The translations under genes and the position numbers were made by a program. Below the pieces are notes generated by a model. That model had not been told where the DNA came from. It saw nothing but the letters and a program-made list of their open reading frames with translations, and searched no databases. Positions 7,846 to 14,882 of a stretch of 32,355 bases of DNA are shown here, piece after piece; position 1 is the first letter of the stretch; every line of letters begins with the position of its first letter. Source of the DNA: Lachnospiraceae bacterium. Lineage in GTDB: Bacteria; Bacillota; Clostridia; Lachnospirales; Lachnospiraceae. The stretch spans positions 1-32,355 of the forward strand of contig JAFRRM010000021.1 in assembly GCA_017428105.1 (NCBI GenBank), in the 5' to 3' direction.

Positions 7846-7879
7846 GGCCCGGCCGAAGGGAGATCCGGACGGCCGGGCC
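7846..7879. terminator. Strong hairpin after the gamma-glutamyltransferase gene
   Basis: GGCCCGGCCG (7846–7855) pairs perfectly with CGGCCGGGCC (7870–7879). On the minus strand it is followed by CCCCG and then TTTT, so it could be a partial terminator. No promoter for the downstream lipoprotein gene is evident, which favours read-through or RNA processing at this point. Confidence 0.55.
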
Positions 7880-7901
7880 GATAACGGGCCGATGAGGCTG
7901 A

Positions 7902-9902
7902 TTAGAACGCCCAGGCTTTGCAGTCGCGGCGAGGGTCGGCCGCGGAGTGCAGCTTGCCGTCGCTGTCGTACACGACGCACTGCACGGAACCGGCGCCGGC
8001 AGGCCATTCGCCGGAGTCATTGACTTCGTGGCCCATGGCGGCGACCTTCTCGATCACGGCGGGATCGATGCGGTTCTCATAGTTCAGGGTCATGCCGGTG
8101 CCCCATACACGAGGAGCGTTGACGGCGTCGGTGGCTTCCATGCCCCACAGGGTGACGTTCAGGATCGCCTGAGCCACGGCTACGATGATGGTGGTAGCGC
8201 CCGGGCTGCCGACGGTCATGAACGGCGTGCCATCGGCATTCAGGACGATGGTCGGGCTCATGGAGCTCAGCGGATACTTGAAAGGAGCGATCGCGTTCAC
8301 GCTCTCGGGATCGGAGCTGAAGTCGCCCATTTCGTTGTTCAGGATGAAGCCGTAGCCGTTCGGGACGACCTTGGATCCGAAGATGCCGTTTACGGTGAAG
8401 GTGACGGTAACGATGTTGCCTTCCTTATCAGCCACAGAGTAGCTGACCGTATCCTGATGCTCGAAATCGAAAGGATCGTGCCATTCCTGCTCGTTGACCT
8501 TCTCCATGTCGATCAGGGAGGCCAGATAAGCCGCATATTCCTTGCTCATCAGAGCGGCAACGGTCTCGTCCGGCGTACCGTCGGCCAGGTAGTGGCTGCG
8601 GTCGGCATAGATCATCTTGAAGGCTTCCGCCAGCACGTGGATGTATTCGGGGCTGTTGTGGCCGAATTCTTTCAGCTTGTCCAGACCGAAGGCTTCCAGG
8701 ATGTTCAGCAGCTCGATGATGCAGCAGCCGCCGGAAGAAGGCAGCGGAACGGAGACGATCTCTTTGTCCATGAAGGTGCCGCGGACGGGCTCTTTCTCCA
8801 TGGCTTCGCCCAGATCAAGGTAGCGCTCGAAGTCGGACTTCAGGAAGGTTCCGCCGTACTTGTTGGCGGCAGCGATCTGGATGTCGGCCAGCTCGCCCTT
8901 GTAGAACACTTCGGGGCCCTGCTCCTGGATCATCTTCAGAGCCTTGGCCTGCTGAGGGTTGGTGAACTTGTCGCCGGTGTAGTAACGGTTCTGTTCACGC
9001 TCCAGCTTTTCAGTGGTCTCGTCATCCAGCAGGAAGACGGAGCCGAACTCGTTGTAGTTCAGCAGGTTGTTGTAGTTGTCGCCCAGGCAGCCGCTGGTGG
9101 TGGGGCCCATCCAGAAGCCTTTTTCAGCCAGGTCGATGGCGGGCTGTACGAGGTCGCCGAAGCTCAGTTTGCCGGAGCCGTACTTTTCGACCGCGTAAGC
9201 CATGCCGGCTACGGTGCCGGGCACGCCGATGGAACGGCCGCCGATGGCGTTGGCGTTGCCGACCACGGCCCAGCGGCCGGTCTCTTCGTTCTTGTACACA
9301 GGCCACCAATAGCCGTCGCGGGCCAGTTCGGGAGCACATTCACGGAAGTTGATGAACTTCACGTCGCCGTTGGCGAAGCGGGCCGTCATGAAGCCGCCGC
9401 CGCCGATACCGGAGTGCTGAGGGTCGCAGACGGAAATGGCGAAAGCCACTGCCGCAGCGGCGTCGACGGCGTTGCCGCCGTTCTGCATGATCTGTACGCC
9501 GGCCCAGGCAGACCAGGCGTCGGGGCTGGACACCGCGCCATTGTCGCCGATTTCGCCGCGGCCGTCGCGGGTCAGGTTCTTGTCGGGATCAGCGGGATCC
9601 CACAGGGTCCAGGTGCGGTTGGGATCGCCGGTGACGCTCTCGCCGTTGGTCACGCCAGTCTCCCACTCGAATTCCGGCACAGGGGGCTCGGTAACGGGAG
9701 CAGCCGTGGTGGGGGCTTCCGTGACAGGAGCAGCCGTGGTAGGGGCTACCGTGGTAGGGGCAGGAGCCACCGTGGTAGGAGCCGCAGTGGTCGGGTCGGT
9801 CTTGCCGCCGCAGCCGGCTAAAAGAGAAGCAGCAGCTACCGATGCACCAGCAGCGGCCGTGCCCTTTAAGAACAGGCGGCGTGAGATTTCCTTCTTGCTC
9901 AT
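7902..9902 (-). CDS. ggt: Gamma-glutamyltransferase, Tat-exported lipoprotein
   Basis: GGT is an Ntn-hydrolase that cleaves gamma-glutamyl bonds, as in glutathione and gamma-glutamyl peptides. The 666-residue precursor begins with a canonical twin-arginine motif SRRLFLKG followed by ASLLAGC, a lipobox, so it should be exported folded by Tat and then lipidated. A Thr/Pro/Ala linker (about residues 36–75) follows. The self-cleavage site is at QDTVSYSV: Thr485 aligns with the E. coli nucleophile Thr391, giving a small subunit of about 182 residues. Conserved NFRECAP, LSSMSPT and VGSPGATTI line the substrate and oxyanion sites. GGAGG lies seven bases before the ATG. TatC ends 102 bp upstream. The enzyme call is secure; the physiological gamma-glutamyl donor is unknown. 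Confidence 0.95.
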   Translation of the reverse strand: MSKKEISRRLFLKGTAAAGASVAAASLLAGCGGKTDPTTAAPTTVAPAPTTVAPTTAAPVTEAPTTAAPVTEPPVPEFEWETGVTNGESVTGDPNRTWTLWDPADPDKNLTRDGRGEIGDNGAVSSPDAWSAWAGVQIMQNGGNAVDAAAAVAFAISVCDPQHSGIGGGGFMTARFANGDVKFINFRECAPELARDGYWWPVYKNEETGRWAVVGNANAIGGRSIGVPGTVAGMAYAVEKYGSGKLSFGDLVQPAIDLAEKGFWMGPTTSGCLGDNYNNLLNYNEFGSVFLLDDETTEKLEREQNRYYTGDKFTNPQQAKALKMIQEQGPEVFYKGELADIQIAAANKYGGTFLKSDFERYLDLGEAMEKEPVRGTFMDKEIVSVPLPSSGGCCIIELLNILEAFGLDKLKEFGHNSPEYIHVLAEAFKMIYADRSHYLADGTPDETVAALMSKEYAAYLASLIDMEKVNEQEWHDPFDFEHQDTVSYSVADKEGNIVTVTFTVNGIFGSKVVPNGYGFILNNEMGDFSSDPESVNAIAPFKYPLSSMSPTIVLNADGTPFMTVGSPGATTIIVAVAQAILNVTLWGMEATDAVNAPRVWGTGMTLNYENRIDPAVIEKVAAMGHEVNDSGEWPAGAGSVQCVVYDSDGKLHSAADPRRDCKAWAF

Positions 9903-9917
9903 GTTTCTTCCTCCGTT

Positions 9918-9931
9918 AAGAATATATTCTT
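9918..9931. promoter_or_regulatory. 14-bp perfect palindrome just upstream of ggt
   Basis: AAGAATATATTCTT is a perfect palindrome ending a few bases before the ggt ribosome binding site. Its AT-rich sequence stands out in this GC-rich gap, and it includes TATATT, a possible -10. It is a candidate operator; the binding protein is unknown. Confidence 0.45.
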
Positions 9932-9939
9932 TGATGAGC

Positions 9940-9961
9940 CGCTGTGCCGGAGAGCACAGCG
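9940..9961. other. Perfect 8-bp hairpin between tatC and ggt
   Basis: CGCTGTGC (9940–9947) and GCACAGCG (9954–9961) pair perfectly around CGGAGA. No U tract follows on the minus strand. It could be a processing or stability element separating tat from ggt expression, or a weak terminator. Confidence 0.55.
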
Positions 9962-10004
9962 TGAGTTACCTTGACTGCAGACAGGCGCAGGCCCGTCCGG
10001 GGCT

Positions 10005-10817
10005 TTATTCCGTCCCCTCTTCGGACTCTTCCTCTTCTTCCTCTTCCTTCTGCTGTCTCTTCTTATAGAAGATCCGGCAGAGCAGGGTGCTCAGGAGGAA
10101 CAGCAGGATCATGGGGAGCGCCACCATGATCTGCGAGACCACGTCCGGCGGGGTCACGATGGCTGCCAGAATAAAGATGATGATGATGGCGAACGGCCTG
10201 ATCTTCTTCATGATGTTCGGCGTAAGGAGCCCGAAGCGGGACAGCACGACGCTGAGCAGGGGCATTTCGAACATGACGCCGAAGATGATGAACATCAGCA
10301 GCACGAAATCGAGATAGCTAGCGATGCTGATCGAAGCCTTGATGGATCCCAGCAGGATCTGGTCGTTCTTCAGGCTGATCAGGAAGTCCAGCATGAAGGG
10401 CAGGGTGATGAAGTAAGCGAACAGGATCCCGACGCAGAAGAAGAAGGCTCCCAGCACCAGGGCGATCCGCAGCGTGGATTTTTCATTCCGGCTCAGACCC
10501 GGCCGGGCGAACCCGTATACTTCATACAGGATGACCGGGGAGTCCGTGATCAGCGCGCAGATGGCCGCCAGCCGGAATTGCTGCATCAGCAGCTCCTGGG
10601 GGGCGATGAAGACGAATTCATAACCGTACCGGGTCCCCATCTCCTGGAAGAACACGACCAGGCGGGGCGCGATGGTGATGAAGAAGACCACCGCCGCCAC
10701 GAAGACCAGCACGATCACGGCAATGCGGTTGCGGAGCTCCCGCAGATGACCGGACACGGTCATCATGCCTTCGTCGTTTTTCTCCTTCTTTCCGGTTTTA
10801 TGCCTTTTCAGCGCCAT
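10005..10817 (-). CDS. tatC: Twin-arginine translocase subunit TatC
   Basis: TatC is the polytopic receptor of the Tat pathway, which moves folded proteins with an RR signal across the membrane. The 270-residue product has the expected six membrane segments. The signature N-terminus SGHLRELRNRI, the loop YEVYGFARPGLSRNEK and the segment FGVMFEMPLL are clear, and the C-terminus is Lys/Glu-rich. I chose the ATG at 10817, which has AAGGA upstream and overlaps the end of tatA by 20 bp; starts at 10766 or 10763 would remove an unusual Lys-rich N-terminal tail and are possible. The adjacent ggt encodes a Tat-type signal, an obvious client. Confidence 0.95.
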   Translation of the reverse strand: MALKRHKTGKKEKNDEGMMTVSGHLRELRNRIAVIVLVFVAAVVFFITIAPRLVVFFQEMGTRYGYEFVFIAPQELLMQQFRLAAICALITDSPVILYEVYGFARPGLSRNEKSTLRIALVLGAFFFCVGILFAYFITLPFMLDFLISLKNDQILLGSIKASISIASYLDFVLLMFIIFGVMFEMPLLSVVLSRFGLLTPNIMKKIRPFAIIIIFILAAIVTPPDVVSQIMVALPMILLFLLSTLLCRIFYKKRQQKEEEEEEESEEGTE

Positions 10818-11004
10818 CCTCGCTTTCCTTCTTGGAAGCTTTTCCGTCTTCCTCTTCCATTGCATTCTTGATCTCATTCCGGGTCTTCTTGATCGTTCTG
10901 ACCAGTTTCGGGATCTGAGTGGGTCCCAGGATCAGCAGGATGACGACACCGATGATGACCCATTCCAGAGGGCCCATGGTAAATGCGAGCGGCAACAGGA
11001 TCAT
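10798..11004 (-). CDS. tatA: TatA-type translocase subunit (short)
   Basis: This 68-residue protein has one membrane helix (WVIIGVVILLILGPTQIP), the hinge GPTQIPKLVRTIKK and an amphipathic helix, then an acidic tail. This is the standard TatA layout; TatA oligomers make the passage for folded substrates. Its ATG overlaps the stop of the preceding TatA-like gene (ATGA), with AAGGAGG seven bases upstream, and its end overlaps tatC by 20 bp. The second TatA-like protein beside it makes the TatA versus TatB roles uncertain. Confidence 0.92.
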   Translation of the reverse strand: MILLPLAFTMGPLEWVIIGVVILLILGPTQIPKLVRTIKKTRNEIKNAMEEEDGKASKKESEDGAEKA

Positions 11005-11603
11005 TTTGTTTCCTCCTTCACTTCGGAAATGATATCTTCCCCGGCGCCGGTCCCGGCGGACGCTTCCGTCCGGGCCAGTGCCTTTTTGGCTTCTTCCAGT
11101 GCTTTTTCGGCTTCCGCGACGCGTCTGGCCGCCTCAGCCCTGACGGTCTCCGCGCCGGCCGGTTCCTCCGGCGCTTCTTCCGCTTCCGGCGCTTCCGCCG
11201 ATTCCGGTCCGGCCGTCAGCGCTTCTTTGCCTTCGGCCACGGTCTGCGCGGCCGCGTCCTTGATCTCCTGTCCGGTCTTGTTCAGTTCGTCCGTCACGGA
11301 CTTGACTTCCGAGTTCAGGCCGTTCGCGATCTCCTGCGCGTCCTGCTTGATGCCGCCGGCCAGTGAATTGATCTCCGTCCGGATCTCGTTGATGGGTTCC
11401 AGGGCCTCCCGCAGGGGCGCCTGGGCCTCGTTCAGCGGTTCGATCACGTTTTCGCGGATCTCCTTCGTGACCCCGCTGGTGGCGGTGCGGAACGCTCTCA
11501 GGCCTTCCGCGACTTTTCTGGCAAAATCCGGGATCTTGTCCGGTCCGATGATGAACAGGATGACCACCAGGATGATTAAGATTTCACCGATGCCGAGTTT
11601 CAA
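11001..11603 (-). CDS. Long TatA/TatB-like protein, TTG start
   Basis: The N-terminus (LGIGEILIILVVILFIIGPDKIPDFARK) has the single helix, GPDKIP hinge and amphipathic helix of the TatA/B family. The rest of the 200 residues is a long helical, Ala/Glu-rich, coiled-coil-like tail, much longer than TatA (60–90) and closer to TatB. Firmicutes usually lack a true TatB, so this may be a TatB-like partner that evolved from TatA. The only plausible start is TTG at 11603, overlapping the upstream stop as TTGA; there is no in-frame ATG before the helix. The next gene overlaps by 4 bp. A two-TatA-plus-TatC set looks complete. Confidence 0.88.
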   Translation of the reverse strand: MKLGIGEILIILVVILFIIGPDKIPDFARKVAEGLRAFRTATSGVTKEIRENVIEPLNEAQAPLREALEPINEIRTEINSLAGGIKQDAQEIANGLNSEVKSVTDELNKTGQEIKDAAAQTVAEGKEALTAGPESAEAPEAEEAPEEPAGAETVRAEAARRVAEAEKALEEAKKALARTEASAGTGAGEDIISEVKEETK

Positions 11604-12757
11604 ACGTATTCTTTCCTTTCGTCATAGACCATCACGCCGTTCTTGAGGACCGACTGGACGTTCTGCGTATGCAGGTCCAGGATGGTCAGATCGGCCCGTT
11701 TTCCGACCGTGATGCTTCCCACTTCGTCAAAGATCCCCAGGATCCTGGCCGGGATCTCGGAAGCGGCCCGGTAGACCAGCGGGGAAGGCACCGATCCCAT
11801 GCCCAGGATGGCGGACATGCAGGCGTCCAGTCCCACCGCGCTTCCGGCGTCGGTCCCGTCCTCGAAGCGTGCCCGGTCCCGCTTCTTGGTGACCGTATGG
11901 CCTTCGATCTCGTACTTGCCCGCGGGGATCCCGGTGAACGCGGTCATGCCGCTCACGAGGCACAGGCGGCCCCAGAATTCATTGAACGCCATGCGCAGCA
12001 TCGACGGATGGATGTAATCGTCGTTGTCGAACCGCAGGGTGACGAACTGGGCGATGTCCATGGCCGCCCCGATCAGGCCGGGGTCGGTCAGCGTGAACTG
12101 CGTCATGTCCCGGTACAGGTCGCCGCAGCCTCTGGCTTTGAGGGCGAACGCTCTGCGGGCCACGTCGAAGCCGGCTTCCGAATTGGACAGGGCGATCATG
12201 GCTTCCCGCCCCACTTCCAGGATGAACGGCTCCGCGCCTTCCAGTTCCGGGGACACGTTGACGATCCGGATCTTTCCGCCCGAGAGTTCCTGAAGGCGGT
12301 GATACAGCGCGGCGTCCGGTTTCCGCAGCGCGTTTCTGTCATGAGGTCCGGCCGCGGCCGGGTTCAGGAAAGGACCCCGCATCGCCAGACCGATCATGTC
12401 CGCGCCGGGCGCCTGTTTCTTCATCCATTCGCCCGCCGCGCCGTAGGCTTCTTCCAGGATGTCCTCGCTGAAGGAATCGACGGCGCCGATGAACGAGGTG
12501 ACGCCGCGCCGGATCAGGTCGCGGGAAATGGCGTCGTACGCCTCGTCGCAGGCGTCCGACATGTCGTAGCCCACCGCTCCGTGGACTTCCATGTCAATCA
12601 GGCCCGGGACGACGATGCTTCCGCGGGCGTCATAGGTATCCGGGTCCTTGCGGCCCGAACGATACGTCAAAATTTCGGCTATCCTTCCGTTCTCGATCAC
12701 GAGATCATGATAGTCGAAATCTTTATCCAGGAGCAGCTTGCCGTTGATGATCAGCAT
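11600..12757 (-). CDS. NagA-like amidohydrolase homologue lacking the metal-site residues
   Basis: The 385-residue protein has the length and order of blocks of N-acetylglucosamine-6-phosphate deacetylase: a short N-terminal beta domain, VVPGLIDMEVHG, a GPFLNP block, SPELEGAE, a DPGLIGAAM block and the C-terminal GSITVGKRADLTILD. The residues that bind metal and catalyse are replaced. The HxH motif reads E57-V-H59. The H-L-E-G-P block reads A125-M-R127-G-P, losing the ligand Glu. The GHSNA block has Leu190 for His. The next His block reads CGDLYR. The catalytic Asp of VSD is Gly270. It is therefore probably not a deacetylase and may bind a ligand or regulate. It is first in the tat block. A divergent enzyme with another mechanism cannot be excluded. 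Confidence 0.75.
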   Translation of the reverse strand: MLIINGKLLLDKDFDYHDLVIENGRIAEILTYRSGRKDPDTYDARGSIVVPGLIDMEVHGAVGYDMSDACDEAYDAISRDLIRRGVTSFIGAVDSFSEDILEEAYGAAGEWMKKQAPGADMIGLAMRGPFLNPAAAGPHDRNALRKPDAALYHRLQELSGGKIRIVNVSPELEGAEPFILEVGREAMIALSNSEAGFDVARRAFALKARGCGDLYRDMTQFTLTDPGLIGAAMDIAQFVTLRFDNDDYIHPSMLRMAFNEFWGRLCLVSGMTAFTGIPAGKYEIEGHTVTKKRDRARFEDGTDAGSAVGLDACMSAILGMGSVPSPLVYRAASEIPARILGIFDEVGSITVGKRADLTILDLHTQNVQSVLKNGVMVYDERKEYV

Positions 12758-12791
12758 ATTTGATCTGAGGAGACCTCCTATATTCAGCTTT

Positions 12792-12820
12792 ATTCTATCA
12801 AACGGGGCAGACCGGGGTCT
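12792..12820 (-). promoter_or_regulatory. Possible promoter and dyad upstream of the tat block
   Basis: On the minus strand TAGAAT (12792–12797) is a good -10, but the hexamer 17 bp upstream (AGACCC) is a poor -35. AGACC/GGTCT arms (12809–12820) form a small dyad over that -35, as expected for a regulated promoter. A further AGGAG/CTCCT dyad (12768–12779) contains the only AGGAGG before the first gene, 16 bases from its ATG. Confidence 0.3.
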
Positions 12821-12847
12821 ACTTTATTCTCATATTTCTATGCTTCC

Positions 12848-12865
12848 GCGGCCTTTTCCGGCCGC
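12848..12865. terminator. Hairpin after the response regulator gene
   Basis: GCGGCC (12848–12853) and GGCCGC (12860–12865) pair around a six-base loop, four bases past the response regulator stop. No U tract follows on the minus strand, so terminator function is only likely, not certain. Confidence 0.4.
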
Positions 12866-12869
12866 TGTT

Positions 12870-13487
12870 TCAGGAGATCAGCCGGTACAGCTGGATGGGA
12901 CGTCCCACCTTGCCGTAATTGCTCTCCGTCTTCACCAGGTTCTGCGCCGACATGTGCTGCAGATAGCGGCTGACGGTCTGATACGCCAGCCCGGTCCCTT
13001 CGGAGATCGCCCGGGAAGTCAGCGCGCCGTCGCCGGTGCGCATGTAGCCGAGGATCAGTTCCAGCGTGCCGCGGTTGATGCCTTTGTCCACGATATAGGA
13101 CTGCTGCTGCTCCAGCAGGCGCAGGTGCAGGCGGACGCGGCTGATCAGGTCCGGCGCCTTGATGGGCTTGAGCGCGAAATCGCTGGCCCCGGCTTCCAGG
13201 AATGCGTTGGCCACGTTCTGGTCCTCGTCGATGGTCAGGACCAGGATGGGGAGCGTATTGGACAGCGCGTGCAGCATGCGGACGCCCTCCAGGCCGTTGA
13301 TGCCGGGCATATGATAATCGATGAGCACCAGCTGGGGATGGACCTGCTGGAACGCCGCCAGTCCTTCCTTGACGCCCGGCGCCGTCACCGTGACCCACCC
13401 CTGTGTCTGAAACAGTGTTTTCAGGGAAAAACAAATATCCTCGCTGTCGTCGATGCAGAGGATCGTCACTTTCTTGTCATTCGTCAT
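12870..13487 (-). CDS. CitB/DcuR-type response regulator
   Basis: This 205-residue regulator has an N-terminal receiver domain with acidic pocket Asp13/Asp14, phospho-acceptor Asp57 in LVLIDYHMPG, Thr85 and Lys107 (ALKPIK). A short linker leads to a winged-helix domain (about 145–205): LTSRAISEGTGLAYQTVSRY then a terminal GRPIQLYRL. That arrangement, ending in a GRP wing, is typical of the CitB/DcuR/DctR class, which in other bacteria activates citrate and C4-dicarboxylate uptake genes. GGAGG lies nine bases before the ATG. Its start overlaps the histidine kinase gene by 11 bp, so the two are a pair. Targets are not shown by sequence; the DctM-like permease nearby is a reasonable candidate. 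Confidence 0.9.
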   Translation of the reverse strand: MTNDKKVTILCIDDSEDICFSLKTLFQTQGWVTVTAPGVKEGLAAFQQVHPQLVLIDYHMPGINGLEGVRMLHALSNTLPILVLTIDEDQNVANAFLEAGASDFALKPIKAPDLISRVRLHLRLLEQQQSYIVDKGINRGTLELILGYMRTGDGALTSRAISEGTGLAYQTVSRYLQHMSAQNLVKTESNYGKVGRPIQLYRLIS

Positions 13488-14880
13488 CTGCTTTTTCCTC
13501 CTCGGGGATCCAGACGGCGATCGTGGTGCCTTGATCGGGTTCGGATTCTATCTCCACATGGCCGCCGAAGCGTTCCGCGGCCGTTTTCACAAAGGCCAGC
13601 CCCAGGCCGGAGCTTCCCCGGCCGGACACGCCGTGCGTCCAGACCGTCTCCTTCAGTTCCGGGCTGACGCCCTTTCCGTTGTCCGTGACCGCCAGGACGA
13701 TGTGGCCGTCCTTGCGCAGCGCGGTGAATTCCACGCGCGGCTCCCGGTCCTCCGGCACGGCCTGCACGGCGTTGACGATCAGATTGACCACCGCGCGCGA
13801 CAGCAGACCCTGGTTGGCGTACAGCACCGCCCCGGGCACTTCGGTCTCCGCGCTCACGTGCGGTGCGTAGCTTTCGATGGAGATCTGCGCCAGCACGTCA
13901 TGCACCAGGTCCGCCACGGTGAAACGGTCCTTGCGGTCCATCGTCAGCAGCTGGGAGATCCGCATGCTCATCTGGTCCATGGCCTTTTCCATGCGGTCAT
14001 AGGTCTCCGCCTCCAGGCTGTCCGGTTCCGGTTCGTTCTGCAGGCGCAGCACGCCTTCCAGCGTGCGGACCACGGACAGCGGCGATTTGAGGTCGTGCAC
14101 CAGGTACTGGGTCTCCTTCAGGGTCCGGTTCTGTACCTCCAGCTGGAAGGCTTCCATCTGGATGCGCGCATTCGCTTCTTTCAGTTCGGAAGCTTCGCGC
14201 AGCCGGTTCTCGTCGCGCAGCAGGATGAAGATCAGCAGGGCGATCAGCAGTAAGGCCAGGAGGAGGATCACCGACGTCACGTTCAGGTCGGACTCCAGCT
14301 CCAGCACTTCCGCGGCCCGCTTGATGTCCCGGGACAGTTCTCCGCGGCCTACCGGCAGAGCGCCGGCCGCGGGCATGATGTCCAGGAACTGGACCGCCGT
14401 CAGCGTCACCGCAATGAACAGAGTCCGCTTCGTCAGGGAAACGTAATTATAATGCAGCCGGTCATACATCACCAGCACGCCCGTCATCAGGATGGCCGGG
14501 AGGCCGAAATCGTAATGGATGCCGTTGATCGCTTCGATCAGGGAATAGGTCAGGATCAGGAGCAGCACGATGAGCAGGCCGTTCATCAGCGCGGCGCGCT
14601 TTCCCCTGTACTCGAACCGCAGCGAGTCCGCCACCCAGTAGATCCCGATGTAATGCGGCAGCGCCCGGAGGATGTTCATCAGGACCAGCAGCAGCGCGGA
14701 ATAGATCAGCAGATGCCGTTCCTCGTGCATGGCCAGCCGGAAGAACCTCATCACCGGGACGGTGTTCAGGTTGACGATCAGGGGCATGAAGAATCCCGTG
14801 ATCGTCAGCAGGATCCCGACCGCCAGCTGCCAGACGCGCTGGACCCGGACGAATAAGCGGGGCACGGGCGCATCTGCCAA
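13477..14880 (-). CDS. Membrane sensor histidine kinase, TTG start
   Basis: This 467-residue kinase begins with about five or six membrane segments (to about residue 170), a short outside loop, then a last helix (about 201–221) and a coiled-coil linker. The phospho-acceptor is His262 in LVHDLKSPLS, and the ATPase domain shows NLIVN (Asn366/Asn370), DNGKG (Asp400) and GSSGLGLAFV. The sensor region has no family I recognise. The start is TTG at 14880, supported by AAGGAGG seven bases upstream inside the end of the Sel1 gene; the gap to that gene is two bases. The response regulator overlaps its 3' end, so this is a cognate pair. Confidence 0.92.
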   Translation of the reverse strand: MADAPVPRLFVRVQRVWQLAVGILLTITGFFMPLIVNLNTVPVMRFFRLAMHEERHLLIYSALLLVLMNILRALPHYIGIYWVADSLRFEYRGKRAALMNGLLIVLLLILTYSLIEAINGIHYDFGLPAILMTGVLVMYDRLHYNYVSLTKRTLFIAVTLTAVQFLDIMPAAGALPVGRGELSRDIKRAAEVLELESDLNVTSVILLLALLLIALLIFILLRDENRLREASELKEANARIQMEAFQLEVQNRTLKETQYLVHDLKSPLSVVRTLEGVLRLQNEPEPDSLEAETYDRMEKAMDQMSMRISQLLTMDRKDRFTVADLVHDVLAQISIESYAPHVSAETEVPGAVLYANQGLLSRAVVNLIVNAVQAVPEDREPRVEFTALRKDGHIVLAVTDNGKGVSPELKETVWTHGVSGRGSSGLGLAFVKTAAERFGGHVEIESEPDQGTTIAVWIPEEEKADDE

Positions 14881-14882
14881 GA

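Noticed and set aside
7947..9821. Long open frame on the plus strand opposite ggt (624 codons)
   Set aside because: It mirrors the GC-rich ggt gene; the translation is Val/Gly/Asp/His-rich with no motif, no ribosome binding site, and the minus-strand frame has clear GGT motifs.
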